In this document: positions 1 to 6,897 of the stretch, in pieces
Numbering within the stretch: position 1 is the first letter of the stretch
How the letters are laid out: each line of letters opens with the position of its first letter
Source of the DNA: Methanotrichaceae archaeon
Lineage (GTDB): Archaea > Halobacteriota > Methanosarcinia > Methanotrichales > Methanotrichaceae
Length of the DNA: 12,104 nucleotides
Direction: 5' to 3'
Assembly: GCA_013329455.1 (NCBI GenBank)
Contig: DUKF01000247.1
Coordinates: 1-12,104, forward strand
Position numbers and translations under genes: made by a program
The notes under the pieces: model-generated
Database searches by the model: none
Told to the model about the DNA's origin: nothing
What the model saw: only the letters and a program-made list of their open reading frames with translations

Positions 1-180
1 CTCGCACCTCTTGAGCCCGACACCACCGACGGCCTCAAGATCTGCACCGAGAGCTACAGCGTCCTCATCAGACCCTCCAACACCGAGCCGCTCATCAGGC
101 TCTACGTTGAGACCACGGGAGACGACGAGGCTGAGCTTGTGACGAGGTTCGAGGGGTTCATAAAAGGAGCCCTGAAGTGA
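1..180 (+). CDS. Phosphohexomutase (phosphoglucosamine/phosphomannomutase family), C-terminal fragment
   Basis: This is the last 59 codons of a gene that begins before the window, read in frame 1 and ending at TGA 178-180. The fragment contains RPSNTEPLIRLYVE (residues 24-37 of the fragment), which matches the C-terminal phosphate-binding loop of alpha-D-phosphohexomutases (usual form RPSGTEP). The helix after it closes domain 4. Family members move phosphate between C6 and C1 of glucosamine, mannose or glucose, giving the sugar-1-phosphates that become UDP- or GDP-sugars. The loop has Asn where many members have Gly, which is common in archaeal members. The catalytic serine and metal loop lie outside the window, so the exact substrate (GlmM or ManB type) cannot be decided. 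A glycosyltransferase follows 65 nt downstream on the same strand, so co-transcription for glycan synthesis is plausible. Confidence 0.85.
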   Translation, partial: LAPLEPDTTDGLKICTESYSVLIRPSNTEPLIRLYVETTGDDEAELVTRFEGFIKGALK

Positions 181-245
181 CGCGAACCGCAAAAGGGACC
201 GACCATCGACCACCCTTCCCCCTATCGACACCGAGCTGATCAAAG

Positions 246-1163
246 TTGACCCCAAAAGACGTCTGCATTCTGATACCGACCCTCAACGAGGAGGACGCCG
301 TCGCCGAAGTTATCGGAGAGTTCAGGGCGATGGGCTTTGAAAACCTTCTGGTGATAGACGGCCACAGCCGCGATCGGACCGTCGAGCTTGCGAGGGAGGC
401 CGGGGCCAGGGTCGTCATCCAGAGCGGCAAGGGCAAGGGCCAGGCTCTCAAAGAGGCCTTCGACCTGATTGAATCTGACTACATTGTGATGATCGACGGT
501 GACGGGACCTACCTACCCTCCGAGGTCCACCTGCTCCTCGATCCAGTCCTCGCAGGAAGGTCCGACCACGTGATGGGAAACCGGTTTGGAAACCTCCAGA
601 AAGGGGCCCTGACGCGGCTGAACAGGGCCGGAAACAGGCTGATCAACTTTTTCTTCAGGCTGATCTACGGCGTGCCTCTGAACGACATCCTGACCGGATA
701 TCGGGCCTTCACCCTTGAAGGGGTCAGGCGGCTCGACCTCACAATGACCGGCTTTGAGATCGAGACCGAGATGACCGTCGACAACGTCAAGAAGGGGCTC
801 GATATCGCCGAGGTCCCCATAACCTACCGGTCGAGGGCCAAGGGCACCCAGACGAAGCTCAATCCCTTCATGGACGGTGCGAGGATCATCATCACCATCT
901 ATAGGATGGCCAAGACCCATAATCCGCTGTTTTACTTCGGCCTGATGGGCTCGTTCTTCGGCGCTGCCGGTTTTCTTCTGGGCCTGTACGTCGCAAGGGA
1001 ATGGCTCAGCACCCGGACCGAGCACGTCCCCCTGACGATACTGACGGCCCTTTTGATCATCGTCGGCTTCCAGCTCTTCTTCATGGGCATCCTCGGAGAC
1101 GCGGTGGCCTCGATGCACCGGGAGGTCTTGAGAGAGATCTACAGAAACAGAAAGAAGAGATAG
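246..1163 (+). CDS. Family 2 glycosyltransferase, AglJ/DPM1-like (dolichyl-phosphate sugar transferase type)
   Basis: This 305-aa GT-A enzyme probably moves a sugar from a nucleotide donor onto a dolichol (polyprenyl) phosphate at the cytoplasmic face of the membrane. In archaeal N-glycosylation this is the first or an early step. Visible motifs are ILIPTLNEE (residues 8-16), VIDGHSRDRT (36-45), the GKGKGQAL donor loop (61-68), the metal-binding DGDG (84-87; D84 and D86), GYRAF (151-155) and TGFEIETEM (168-176). Two hydrophobic segments (about 227-249 and 262-284) precede a basic tail ending NRKKR. That layout is typical of AglJ-like proteins. The start is TTG: an in-frame TGA at 237-239 excludes anything further upstream, and GAGCTGATC (233-241), one base off the archaeal SD, lies 4 nt before it. 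The phosphohexomutase upstream supports a glycan role. The sugar transferred cannot be read from sequence. Confidence 0.87.
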   Translation: MTPKDVCILIPTLNEEDAVAEVIGEFRAMGFENLLVIDGHSRDRTVELAREAGARVVIQSGKGKGQALKEAFDLIESDYIVMIDGDGTYLPSEVHLLLDPVLAGRSDHVMGNRFGNLQKGALTRLNRAGNRLINFFFRLIYGVPLNDILTGYRAFTLEGVRRLDLTMTGFEIETEMTVDNVKKGLDIAEVPITYRSRAKGTQTKLNPFMDGARIIITIYRMAKTHNPLFYFGLMGSFFGAAGFLLGLYVAREWLSTRTEHVPLTILTALLIIVGFQLFFMGILGDAVASMHREVLREIYRNRKKR

Positions 1164-1205
1164 CGGCCGAAATCGACAGCCGAAAATGAAAATGGGGCCA
1201 TAGGC

Positions 1206-1245
1206 CCGATCCTCGCCAACTGGTGGACCCGAGGGGACGGATCGG
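1206..1245. repeat. Inverted repeat between convergent genes
   Basis: CCGATCC (1206-1212) and GGATCGG (1239-1245) are perfect inverted arms around a 26-nt loop. A competing inner pairing, CCTCG (1211-1215) with CGAGG (1230-1234), could form instead. The element sits in the 107-nt gap between the ends of the glycosyltransferase (plus) and the reductase subunit (minus). On the minus strand the gap also holds a modest T-rich stretch (CTTTATTTC) just after the stop. A role in 3'-end formation for both transcripts is possible. Archaeal terminators depend more on T-runs than on hairpins, so this is tentative. Confidence 0.35.
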
Positions 1246-1270
1246 AGCTTGAGGGGGAAATAAAGTCGAA

Positions 1271-2152
1271 TTAGAGCAGATCTCCCACCACGTCGTAGCT
1301 GAAGATCGGCCCCTCGGTGCAGACGTGGTAATGCCCCACGGTGCAGTGCTCGCACTTGCCGACCCCGCACTTCATGTGCCGCTCTAGGGAAATGTAGATG
1401 TCAGGTTCGAGAAATCCCCGGCTCACCAGGTCTTTGGCAACGGCGTTGATCATCATCGGCGGGCCGCAGAGGGCGGCGGTGCCGGGGCTGGGGTTTATGT
1501 CTTTGAGAAGGGAGGTCACTAGGCCCACGTTCCCCTTCCAGCTGGCGTCCATCATGTCCACGGTGATCCCCACCTCGATCCCCGCCGCCTGCCAGCTTCC
1601 GTACTCGCTGGTGAAGTAGAGGTCGTGAGGCGTTCTGGCCCCGTAGGCGACGGTGACGTCCCGAAAGTCCTCGCGGTTGTCGGCGATGTAGTTGATCAAG
1701 GACCGCAAGGTCGCAAACCCCGAACCTCCGCCGGTTATGACGACGTTTCTTCCTTTCATTTTATCGACGGGAAATCCGTTTCCGAATGGTCCCCTTATCC
1801 CCATGATGTCCCCGACCCTAGCGGCCATGATCCCCTGGGTGATCTTTCCGGCCTCCCGGACGCAGATCTGGAGTGGCTCTCTTGTGGGAGAGGAGGCGAT
1901 GGATATGGGGCACTCCCCCAGACCGAATACGGAGACCATCAAAAACTGGCCCGGACAGTAGTCGAGACGGACTGTCTCGTCCTCCTCGTCCAGAGGCCGG
2001 AGGGATATCAGGTAGGTGTTCGAGGACTCTACGTCGATGTCGATCACCTCGGCCTGGAGGGGGACGTAGCGGCTCAGCATCTGGTCAGTGCCCTTCCCGG
2101 CCAGGGTGCCACTACGCACCCTCTTTTCCTTTTTCAAGCTCTTCTGGTTCAT
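1271..2152 (-). CDS. FAD/NAD(P)-binding 2Fe-2S reductase subunit (sulfhydrogenase-gamma / AsrB type)
   Basis: This 293-aa electron-transfer subunit belongs to the ferredoxin-NADP reductase-like superfamily, in the HydG/AsrB/PyrK branch. In order it shows an FAD-binding barrel with GQFLMV (68-73) and ECPISIAS (80-87), GPFGNGFP (121-128), a nucleotide-binding loop GGGSGFATLRSL (141-152) and CGPPMM (229-234). A C-terminal 2Fe-2S site follows, with C262, C267, C270 and C278 (C-x4-C-x2-C-x7-C). Family members pass electrons between NAD(P)(H) and an iron-sulfur partner. I start at ATG 2152-2150, which overlaps the TGA of the upstream gene as ATGA and has GGAGGCGATC just before it. The in-frame ATG at 2179 lies inside the previous gene and has no such site. 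This is the last gene of the operon. The pyridine nucleotide (NAD or NADP) cannot be assigned, and the loop GGGSGFAT differs slightly from the common GGGIGLAP. Confidence 0.87.
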   Translation of the reverse strand: MNQKSLKKEKRVRSGTLAGKGTDQMLSRYVPLQAEVIDIDVESSNTYLISLRPLDEEDETVRLDYCPGQFLMVSVFGLGECPISIASSPTREPLQICVREAGKITQGIMAARVGDIMGIRGPFGNGFPVDKMKGRNVVITGGGSGFATLRSLINYIADNREDFRDVTVAYGARTPHDLYFTSEYGSWQAAGIEVGITVDMMDASWKGNVGLVTSLLKDINPSPGTAALCGPPMMINAVAKDLVSRGFLEPDIYISLERHMKCGVGKCEHCTVGHYHVCTEGPIFSYDVVGDLL

Positions 2153-3162
2153 TCGATCGCCTCCCTCAAAATGGACCACCTGTCAATCTCGCTCAAGCAG
2201 ACACTGGAGCATCTGCCGCACCCGACGCAACCGAGCATCCCCGTCTTCTCGGGAATGTAGACGAACTTGTCCAGGTACCAGTGGCGTAGCCTCTCGCCGA
2301 GGGCGGCCCTGGGGTTTGCGCCGCTGGTCATCCTGGAGAAGCCCGCCATAACGCAGGAGTCCCTGCACCTCAGCCGCTCGCCGTCGGGAACGCCTCGATC
2401 CATTACGCTGAAACAGTGGCACACGGGGCATACAAGAGAGCATCCGCCGCATCGTAGACACCTTTTCTCGACCTCTCCCCAATCAGTCTCATCGATCGCC
2501 CTCCGGATCTCTTCTGGAGTCAATGCCGGCCTTCGATTGGTGATCTCCTCCTCGGCAAGAGATAGAAGCCTCTCTTTCTCTTTGAGGTGTTCGGGCAAGG
2601 CCTCTTCGAAATGGTGAGAATGCGCCCGGAGGATGAACATTCCCGCTGGAGAACCCGACTCGACCAGGTAGCCGGAACCGACATCCGTCAGCAGAAGGTC
2701 GTACCCCTCCTCGGCGGCAGGACCCGATCCCATCTGGGCGCAGAAACAGCGCTCTCCTGGGGACGTGCAGTTCAGGGCGACTATGATCGTCGACATTCTC
2801 TTGCTGGCGTAGGGATGGTCGGGAAGCTCGGTCCCGAAGATCTCGTCCAGCACCTTGATCGCCTGAAGGTCGCAGGGTCTCATCCCCAAAATCAGCCTCG
2901 ACTTTGGCGGCACATCCTGGAAGGTGTACCGGCCGCTGCACTGGACGTATTTGAAGAGGACCTCTTTTTGGGGAAGGAAGAACTCGACCGGCGAGTTGAG
3001 GGGGTTATCGGCATCGAGAGCCAGAGGCTCACCCTTCCAGGTGGCGAAGACCGGCTCGCCCTCAGCATAAACGGGCGCCACGACCTCAAGGGTCTTGCCG
3101 AGCTCTTCGATGAGGGGGACCAGGTTCTCGTGGTCGAGGAAAAGGGCGGCGTTCAGGGTCAT
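2149..3162 (-). CDS. 4Fe-4S dicluster electron-transfer subunit (sulfhydrogenase-beta / AsrA type)
   Basis: This 337-aa cytoplasmic iron-sulfur protein has the usual length for the HydB/AsrA family. The C-terminal part carries two ferredoxin-like cluster motifs: C235-x2-C238-x2-C241-x3-C245-P and C312-x2-C315-x2-C318-x3-C322. The N-terminal part has the family signatures GMRPCDLQAI (93-102), LNCTSPGERCFC (130-141), GSGP (145-148), LLTDVG (157-162) and YLVESGSPAG (165-174). C97, C132, C139 and C141 may bind a further cluster (inference). In sulfhydrogenases and AsrABC-type enzymes this subunit wires the catalytic subunit to the FAD/NAD(P) subunit, and both partners are adjacent here. The ATG at 3162-3160 overlaps the TGA of the FdhA-like gene (ATGA) and is preceded by AGGAGGG; its own TGA overlaps the next ATG. 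Translational coupling is therefore likely on both sides. It is not an F420-binding FdhB. Confidence 0.87.
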   Translation of the reverse strand: MTLNAALFLDHENLVPLIEELGKTLEVVAPVYAEGEPVFATWKGEPLALDADNPLNSPVEFFLPQKEVLFKYVQCSGRYTFQDVPPKSRLILGMRPCDLQAIKVLDEIFGTELPDHPYASKRMSTIIVALNCTSPGERCFCAQMGSGPAAEEGYDLLLTDVGSGYLVESGSPAGMFILRAHSHHFEEALPEHLKEKERLLSLAEEEITNRRPALTPEEIRRAIDETDWGEVEKRCLRCGGCSLVCPVCHCFSVMDRGVPDGERLRCRDSCVMAGFSRMTSGANPRAALGERLRHWYLDKFVYIPEKTGMLGCVGCGRCSSVCLSEIDRWSILREAIE

Positions 3163-5186
3163 GAGTCGGCCCTCCTGATCCTGACGCAGGTCCGTTTGAA
3201 GTCAGGTATCTTGGACTTGGGGTCGAGGTTGTGGACCGTCAGCAAGTTCACAGGAGCCTCCTGGAAGTGGAAGGGGATGAAGACCGTCCCCTTCGGAACC
3301 TCCTCCGTCACATCAGCCTCGATCTCAAGACTGTGCTCCCTCGACTCGACCACCACCTTCTGGCCGCGTCTCACCCCGAGAGCCGCCGCATCTTCCGGAT
3401 TGATATCGACGGTGGCCCTCGGACGCTCACGATTCAGGAGATGGACCCTTCTGGTCATCGTCCCGGTGTGAAAGTGAAAAAGGCTTCGGCCCGTCGTCAG
3501 AAGGAATGGGTACTCGGGGTCCAGTTCCAGGTCCTGGTGCTCCACGGGATTAAACCTCGCCCGTCCGATGGGAAATGATTCCTGATGCAAGATCTCGGTT
3601 CCTGGGTGGCTCGGGTCCGGGCAGGGCCAGTGAAGCCCCGATATCCCGAGCCGTTGGTAGCTGATGCCGCCGTAGGGGGGGGTAACCTTTGCGATCTCCT
3701 CCATCACCTCTTCTGCGGAGGAGTAGTCGGCATCCACCCCGAGCCGCTTCATCAGGTCCGCTGCCACCCGCCACTCGGACCTCGCCTCGCCCGGAGGCGA
3801 TACCGCTCGCCTAACCCGCTGGACCCGCCGTTCGGTGGAAGTGAAGGTTCCGTCCTTCTCCGCAAAAGATGCGACGGGAAAAACGACGTCGGCAAGAGCG
3901 GTCGTCTCGGTGGGGAATATGTCGGCGACGGCGAGAAACTCCAGCGACTCAAGAGCCCTTTTCACCTGTTCCCGATCAGGGTAGCTCATCATCGGATTTT
4001 CGCCGGAGATGTAGATCCCCTTTATCAGGCCTTCCTCGGCCGCCTCCATCATCTCGACGGCGGTGGGGCCCGGGCTTGAGGGAAGGTCTGTTCCCCAGGC
4101 TCTCTCCATCTTCTCTCTCGCCGCCGGGTCCTCCACCTTCTGGTAGCCGGTGTAGACGGTCGGAAGCGCACCCATGTCGCAGGCTCCCTGAACGTTCTGG
4201 TGGCCCCGGAGGGGGTTGATCCCGGTCCCCATTCTTCCGACGTTCCCGGTGGCTAGGATCAGGTTTGCGAGAGCCAGGACGTTGTCGGTCCCGTTGGAGT
4301 GCTGGGTCGTGCCCATGGCGTAGACCACAGCCGCCCTCGGAGCTTCTGCGAAGGCGATGGCCGCCTTTTCGAGATCCTCAGGAGAAATTCCTGATATCCT
4401 CTCCACCATCTCGGGTGTGTATTTCGAAACCGACTCCTTCAGGGCTTCAAAGCCCTCGGTCCTCTCTCTTATGAAATCCTCGTCGGCAAGATCCCGTTCA
4501 ATAATCAGGTTCAAAATTCCGTTCGTCCAGGCAACGTCGCTTCCAAGTTTCGGTTTTAGATGGATGTCGGCGAGGGTTGCGATCTGAGTTTTGCGGGGGT
4601 CTGCCACGATCAGGGTCGCGCCACGAGACTGAGCTTCCAGGATGTGGGCCGCAACGAGGGGGTGCTGCCCTGTGGTGTTCGATCCGGTTACAAGGATTGC
4701 ATCCGACCGAGCGAGGCTTTTTATCGGGTTTGTCATCGACCCGCTCCCAAGGGATATGCTCAAGCCCGCCACCGAGGGGGCGTGGCAGAGCCTTGCGACG
4801 TGGTCGACGTTGTTCGTCTTGAGGGCTGCCCTTGCAAACTTCATCAAAAGGTAGTTCTCCTCGTTCGTCCCTTTGGCCGAGGTGAGGACTGCAACGGCGT
4901 TTGGCCCCGATTCCTCCTTGATCTCTTTGAGCCTTTTGGCCGTCAGGGATAGGGCATCCTCCCAAGATGCTCGAACCTGACGACCGCCCCGCCTGATCAG
5001 AGGAACCTTGAGCCTGTCGGGATGGTGGACGAAGTCGTGGACGAGCCAGCCCTTGACGCAGAGCCTTCCCCTGGCCACGGGGTGGGCTGGCGAAGGGGAC
5101 GCTCCCACGACCCGGCCGTCCTCGACGTGGATGTAGAGACCACAGCCGCAGCCGCAGTAGATGCAGGTGGTGTGAATCTTTTCCAA
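3159..5186 (-). CDS. fdhA: Formate dehydrogenase-type molybdopterin oxidoreductase, catalytic alpha subunit (FdhA/FdhF-like, Cys form)
   Basis: This 675-aa cytoplasmic subunit (no Tat or Sec signal) should bind a bis-MGD molybdenum or tungsten cofactor and one 4Fe-4S cluster. The cluster ligands are C8, C11, C15 and C43, with K45 as the electron-relay lysine. The catalytic signature ARLCHAPSVAGL (131-142) puts C134 where E. coli FdhF has Sec140, followed by the conserved H135. GINPLRGHQNVQGACDMG (322-339) holds R327, the equivalent of FdhF Arg333. All three active-site residues diagnostic of formate dehydrogenase are thus present. The C-terminal MGD-binding domain runs from about 555 (FLLTTGR; FHTGTMTRR). 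The start is TTG 5186-5184, with AGGAGAGATCC 5 nt upstream. It is first in a three-gene operon with AsrA/AsrB-like subunits. No FdhB or FdhC is in the window. Formate as substrate is inferred from the residues; a redox partner role other than methanogenic F420 chemistry is likely. Confidence 0.88.
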   Translation of the reverse strand: MEKIHTTCIYCGCGCGLYIHVEDGRVVGASPSPAHPVARGRLCVKGWLVHDFVHHPDRLKVPLIRRGGRQVRASWEDALSLTAKRLKEIKEESGPNAVAVLTSAKGTNEENYLLMKFARAALKTNNVDHVARLCHAPSVAGLSISLGSGSMTNPIKSLARSDAILVTGSNTTGQHPLVAAHILEAQSRGATLIVADPRKTQIATLADIHLKPKLGSDVAWTNGILNLIIERDLADEDFIRERTEGFEALKESVSKYTPEMVERISGISPEDLEKAAIAFAEAPRAAVVYAMGTTQHSNGTDNVLALANLILATGNVGRMGTGINPLRGHQNVQGACDMGALPTVYTGYQKVEDPAAREKMERAWGTDLPSSPGPTAVEMMEAAEEGLIKGIYISGENPMMSYPDREQVKRALESLEFLAVADIFPTETTALADVVFPVASFAEKDGTFTSTERRVQRVRRAVSPPGEARSEWRVAADLMKRLGVDADYSSAEEVMEEIAKVTPPYGGISYQRLGISGLHWPCPDPSHPGTEILHQESFPIGRARFNPVEHQDLELDPEYPFLLTTGRSLFHFHTGTMTRRVHLLNRERPRATVDINPEDAAALGVRRGQKVVVESREHSLEIEADVTEEVPKGTVFIPFHFQEAPVNLLTVHNLDPKSKIPDFKRTCVRIRRADS

Positions 5187-5483
5187 AGCGGATCTCTCCT
5201 CACGGAACTTAATTTAGGACGTATTATGTGTTTGGGTGACGCATCGCTGGCTCCGATGGACCGGCCGATCCCATCGAGTAGAAACGGATGCAAATTCGAT
5301 CGGCCTGGCCGAATTATTCGGACCGGTTTTCCGGCCGGCGGTCAGAAGTAACGGCTGAATTTCAAAAAAAGACAAATAGATAAAAAACGAAAAGATGATC
5401 TGCATGACCACCGAAACGCTCCTCGAATCCGCCCAGCCGAATAGCGATCCTGAGAGAAGCATGCCGGTTTTGTGGGTGTTCAG
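5187..5483. promoter_or_regulatory. Divergent intergenic region between fdhA-like operon and gene A
   Basis: This 297-nt gap must hold the promoters of both divergent units. For fdhA, a weak TATA-like ACATAATA on the minus strand (5222-5229), with a CAAA-type stretch before it, lies about 38 nt upstream of the TTG start. For gene A, an A-rich stretch (5363-5389, containing CAAATAGATA) is the best promoter candidate, about 100 nt upstream of the ATG. A palindrome cluster lies between them at 5300-5334. Neither TATA assignment is strong. A 30-codon open frame (5395-5487) leads into gene A and overlaps its start as ATGA, but it has no clear SD. Confidence 0.4.
5300..5334. repeat. Cluster of three short palindromes (candidate operator)
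   Basis: Three near-contiguous palindromes occupy 35 nt. They are TCGGCC-T-GGCCGA (5300-5312), CCGAAT-T-ATTCGG (5309-5321) and CCGG-TTTT-CCGG (5323-5334). The first two are perfect 6-bp arms around a single central T and share four bases. They lie roughly midway between the divergent fdhA-like operon and gene A. The short half-sites with a fixed spacer resemble binding sites for a dimeric regulator. An alternative is an RNA hairpin cluster or chance in GC-rich sequence. Confidence 0.4.
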
Positions 5484-6749
5484 ATGACGAAAATGTGGAT
5501 ATGGCTTTTGGTTGTTCTCGTTTTTGCTTGCCAGAGCGCATCTTGCGAGAACGTGGTGACTCTCCGCCTCGACGACGAAACTGCGGAAAATGGCTTTCGG
5601 ATGGGGGATGGAAAGGGCCACTCCGTAATCTTTGAAACCCCCTCAAAAGATTGGACCTTATCAAAAGTTTCAGTCTTTGGCAAGCTCGAACCGAATCGTA
5701 CTTCCGAGATATTCGTCCTGGAAATCTGGGACGAAGACCTGAACGTGATATCGAAGGTGACGGACAGGGCCGACTCCTTCTTCGACGAGGAGTTCGGCTG
5801 GGCTCTGGTGGACGTCCCCGACGTCCAGGTCTCAGGGCTGTTCCTCGTCTCCCTGTACGAGTTCGGCGGGATCTACGTCGGCACCGACATAGGTCTTGCC
5901 TCCGGCAGGTCGCTGATCTCGGCGAGAAATCCCAACAGAATCCTGGAGTGGAACCTCGGAAGGTATCAGCAGAACGAGACGGATTGGATGATCAGGGCCA
6001 CGGGCCGTTCTCCCTCACCGGAAGTCGTAAGCTTGAAGGTACTCTCAGAGGTTGCAACCCCCGATAGCCCCGCAACGATAGAGTTGGATGTCAGGGACCC
6101 CGACCAAAACCTCAAGAGTGCGACCCTGTACCTGGCCGACAACGATTCCCGAGAGGTCGTCTGGTCCGACGTCCGGGATCTTGAAGGGGGCGAGGCGAAG
6201 GTCCAGTTCTCCTGGCGCGGCACCCTCTTTCAGGTCTCCGGTGGAGAGGATCCGGTGGCGCCCGTTCTCGTATCCGAGAGCGTCAGCATCTCGGAGAAAT
6301 TCCGACCTCTCCTGGGCCGATCTTCGGCTTGCGTTCTCTTCCTGGATTCTAAAGAGCCCCAAGTTCCGGCCTTCACCTACTTCGGAGATGATGGGAAGTT
6401 GAACGGACTGATCGACGTCTATGGACAGGTCCACTACTTCTCCCGGGACGTTGTGAATGCAACCTCCCCCGACACCGATTACATGGAATATCTGGCGAAG
6501 AACATAACTGTCGTCAAAGACAAAAGCGCCATTATACTTTATAAAATGACCATTCCATCAGATCCCGGTATTCTATCGTCCGGCTATCATCAGCCGATCG
6601 TGCTTTCTAGGTCCCCCCTCTTCAATTACAGGGTCGACCTCGAAGAGATTGAGGCTGAAGCTGGCGATTACCTGCTGATCATCGTGGTTGAGGATCGAGC
6701 TTACAACGCAGTTAAGTTCTTTCCTTCGACCAAAGTGAGGATTAGCTGA
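5484..6749 (+). CDS. Secreted, probably N-glycosylated beta-sandwich protein of unknown function (gene A)
   Basis: I do not recognise a named family. The 421-aa product starts with a hydrophobic signal peptide (residues 4-20, WIWLLVVLVFACQSAS), with likely cleavage near residue 20. A Cys at 15 in VFAC is a weak lipobox alternative. Residues about 25-174 form a beta-rich domain ending in DWMIRATG, a pattern seen in archaeal surface proteins. Residues about 180-280 look Ig-like (PATIELDVRDPDQNLKSATLY), followed by a C-terminal domain from about 282. Five sequons are visible: N71, N164, N220, N325 and N340. No transmembrane or sorting anchor is seen at the C-terminus. I chose ATG 5484 because GGTG (5475-5478) lies 5 nt upstream and a signal peptide starts directly; the in-frame GTG at 5472 would sit on that site. 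Its C-terminal third is duplicated as a pseudogene downstream at about 8690-9101. Confidence 0.75.
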   Translation: MTKMWIWLLVVLVFACQSASCENVVTLRLDDETAENGFRMGDGKGHSVIFETPSKDWTLSKVSVFGKLEPNRTSEIFVLEIWDEDLNVISKVTDRADSFFDEEFGWALVDVPDVQVSGLFLVSLYEFGGIYVGTDIGLASGRSLISARNPNRILEWNLGRYQQNETDWMIRATGRSPSPEVVSLKVLSEVATPDSPATIELDVRDPDQNLKSATLYLADNDSREVVWSDVRDLEGGEAKVQFSWRGTLFQVSGGEDPVAPVLVSESVSISEKFRPLLGRSSACVLFLDSKEPQVPAFTYFGDDGKLNGLIDVYGQVHYFSRDVVNATSPDTDYMEYLAKNITVVKDKSAIILYKMTIPSDPGILSSGYHQPIVLSRSPLFNYRVDLEEIEAEAGDYLLIIVVEDRAYNAVKFFPSTKVRIS

Positions 6750-6825
6750 TCAGCCACCATATCCATTCTTTTCAAATTTTACGTATCTGACATATTACTT
6801 CCACAATTTGAGGACATTGTTCTGA

Positions 6826-6861
6826 TTTTTTAGCGATTTGCAGAAAGGTTTATTTTCTTAT
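6826..6861 (+). promoter_or_regulatory. BRE/TATA promoter of gene B
   Basis: A purine-rich BRE-like AGAAAG is followed by the TATA-like GTTTATTTT (TTTA begins at 6849). This lies in a 36-nt block that is almost identical upstream of gene C (9217-9252), including the TTAGC(G/A)ATTTG(C/T)AGAAA core. Transcription would start roughly 25 nt downstream, near 6875-6880, giving a leader of about 20 nt before CTG 6898. Conservation while the flanking spacer has diverged supports function. Confidence 0.65.
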
Positions 6862-6884
6862 AATTTCAACTTCTGTTGGATTAA

Positions 6885-6891
6885 GGGAGAG
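6885..6891 (+). promoter_or_regulatory. Ribosome binding site of gene B, pointing to a CTG start
   Basis: GGGAGAG ends 6 nt before CTG 6898-6900. The spacing equals that between GGAGGG and CTG 9289 in gene C. The next possible starts, TTG 6916 and ATG 6919/6922, lie 24 nt or more from this site. Confidence 0.5.
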
Positions 6892-6897
6892 AAATTA

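Noticed and set aside
513..1370. 285-codon minus-strand frame opposite the glycosyltransferase
   Set aside because: The plus-strand protein has all GT2 motifs. The minus frame has a low-complexity composition and runs into the 3' end of the reductase gene in another frame.
2153..2179. Upstream ATG (2179) as start of the reductase subunit
   Set aside because: The ATGA-coupled ATG at 2152 has a near-consensus GGAGGCGATC before it, while the upstream ATG lies within the preceding gene and adds residues of no family character.
5472..5483. GTG 5472 as start of gene A
   Set aside because: The GTG overlaps the likely SD of ATG 5484, and the four extra residues add nothing to the signal peptide.
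5214..5664. Minus-strand frames of 135 and 100 codons over the start of gene A
   Set aside because: They overlap the divergent promoter region and the signal peptide of gene A. No family motif or SD was seen.
6838..6897. TTG 6838 as start of gene B
   Set aside because: It would place the coding sequence across the promoter block conserved with gene C, where the same region contains an in-frame stop (9265-9267). The added residues would bury the signal peptide.
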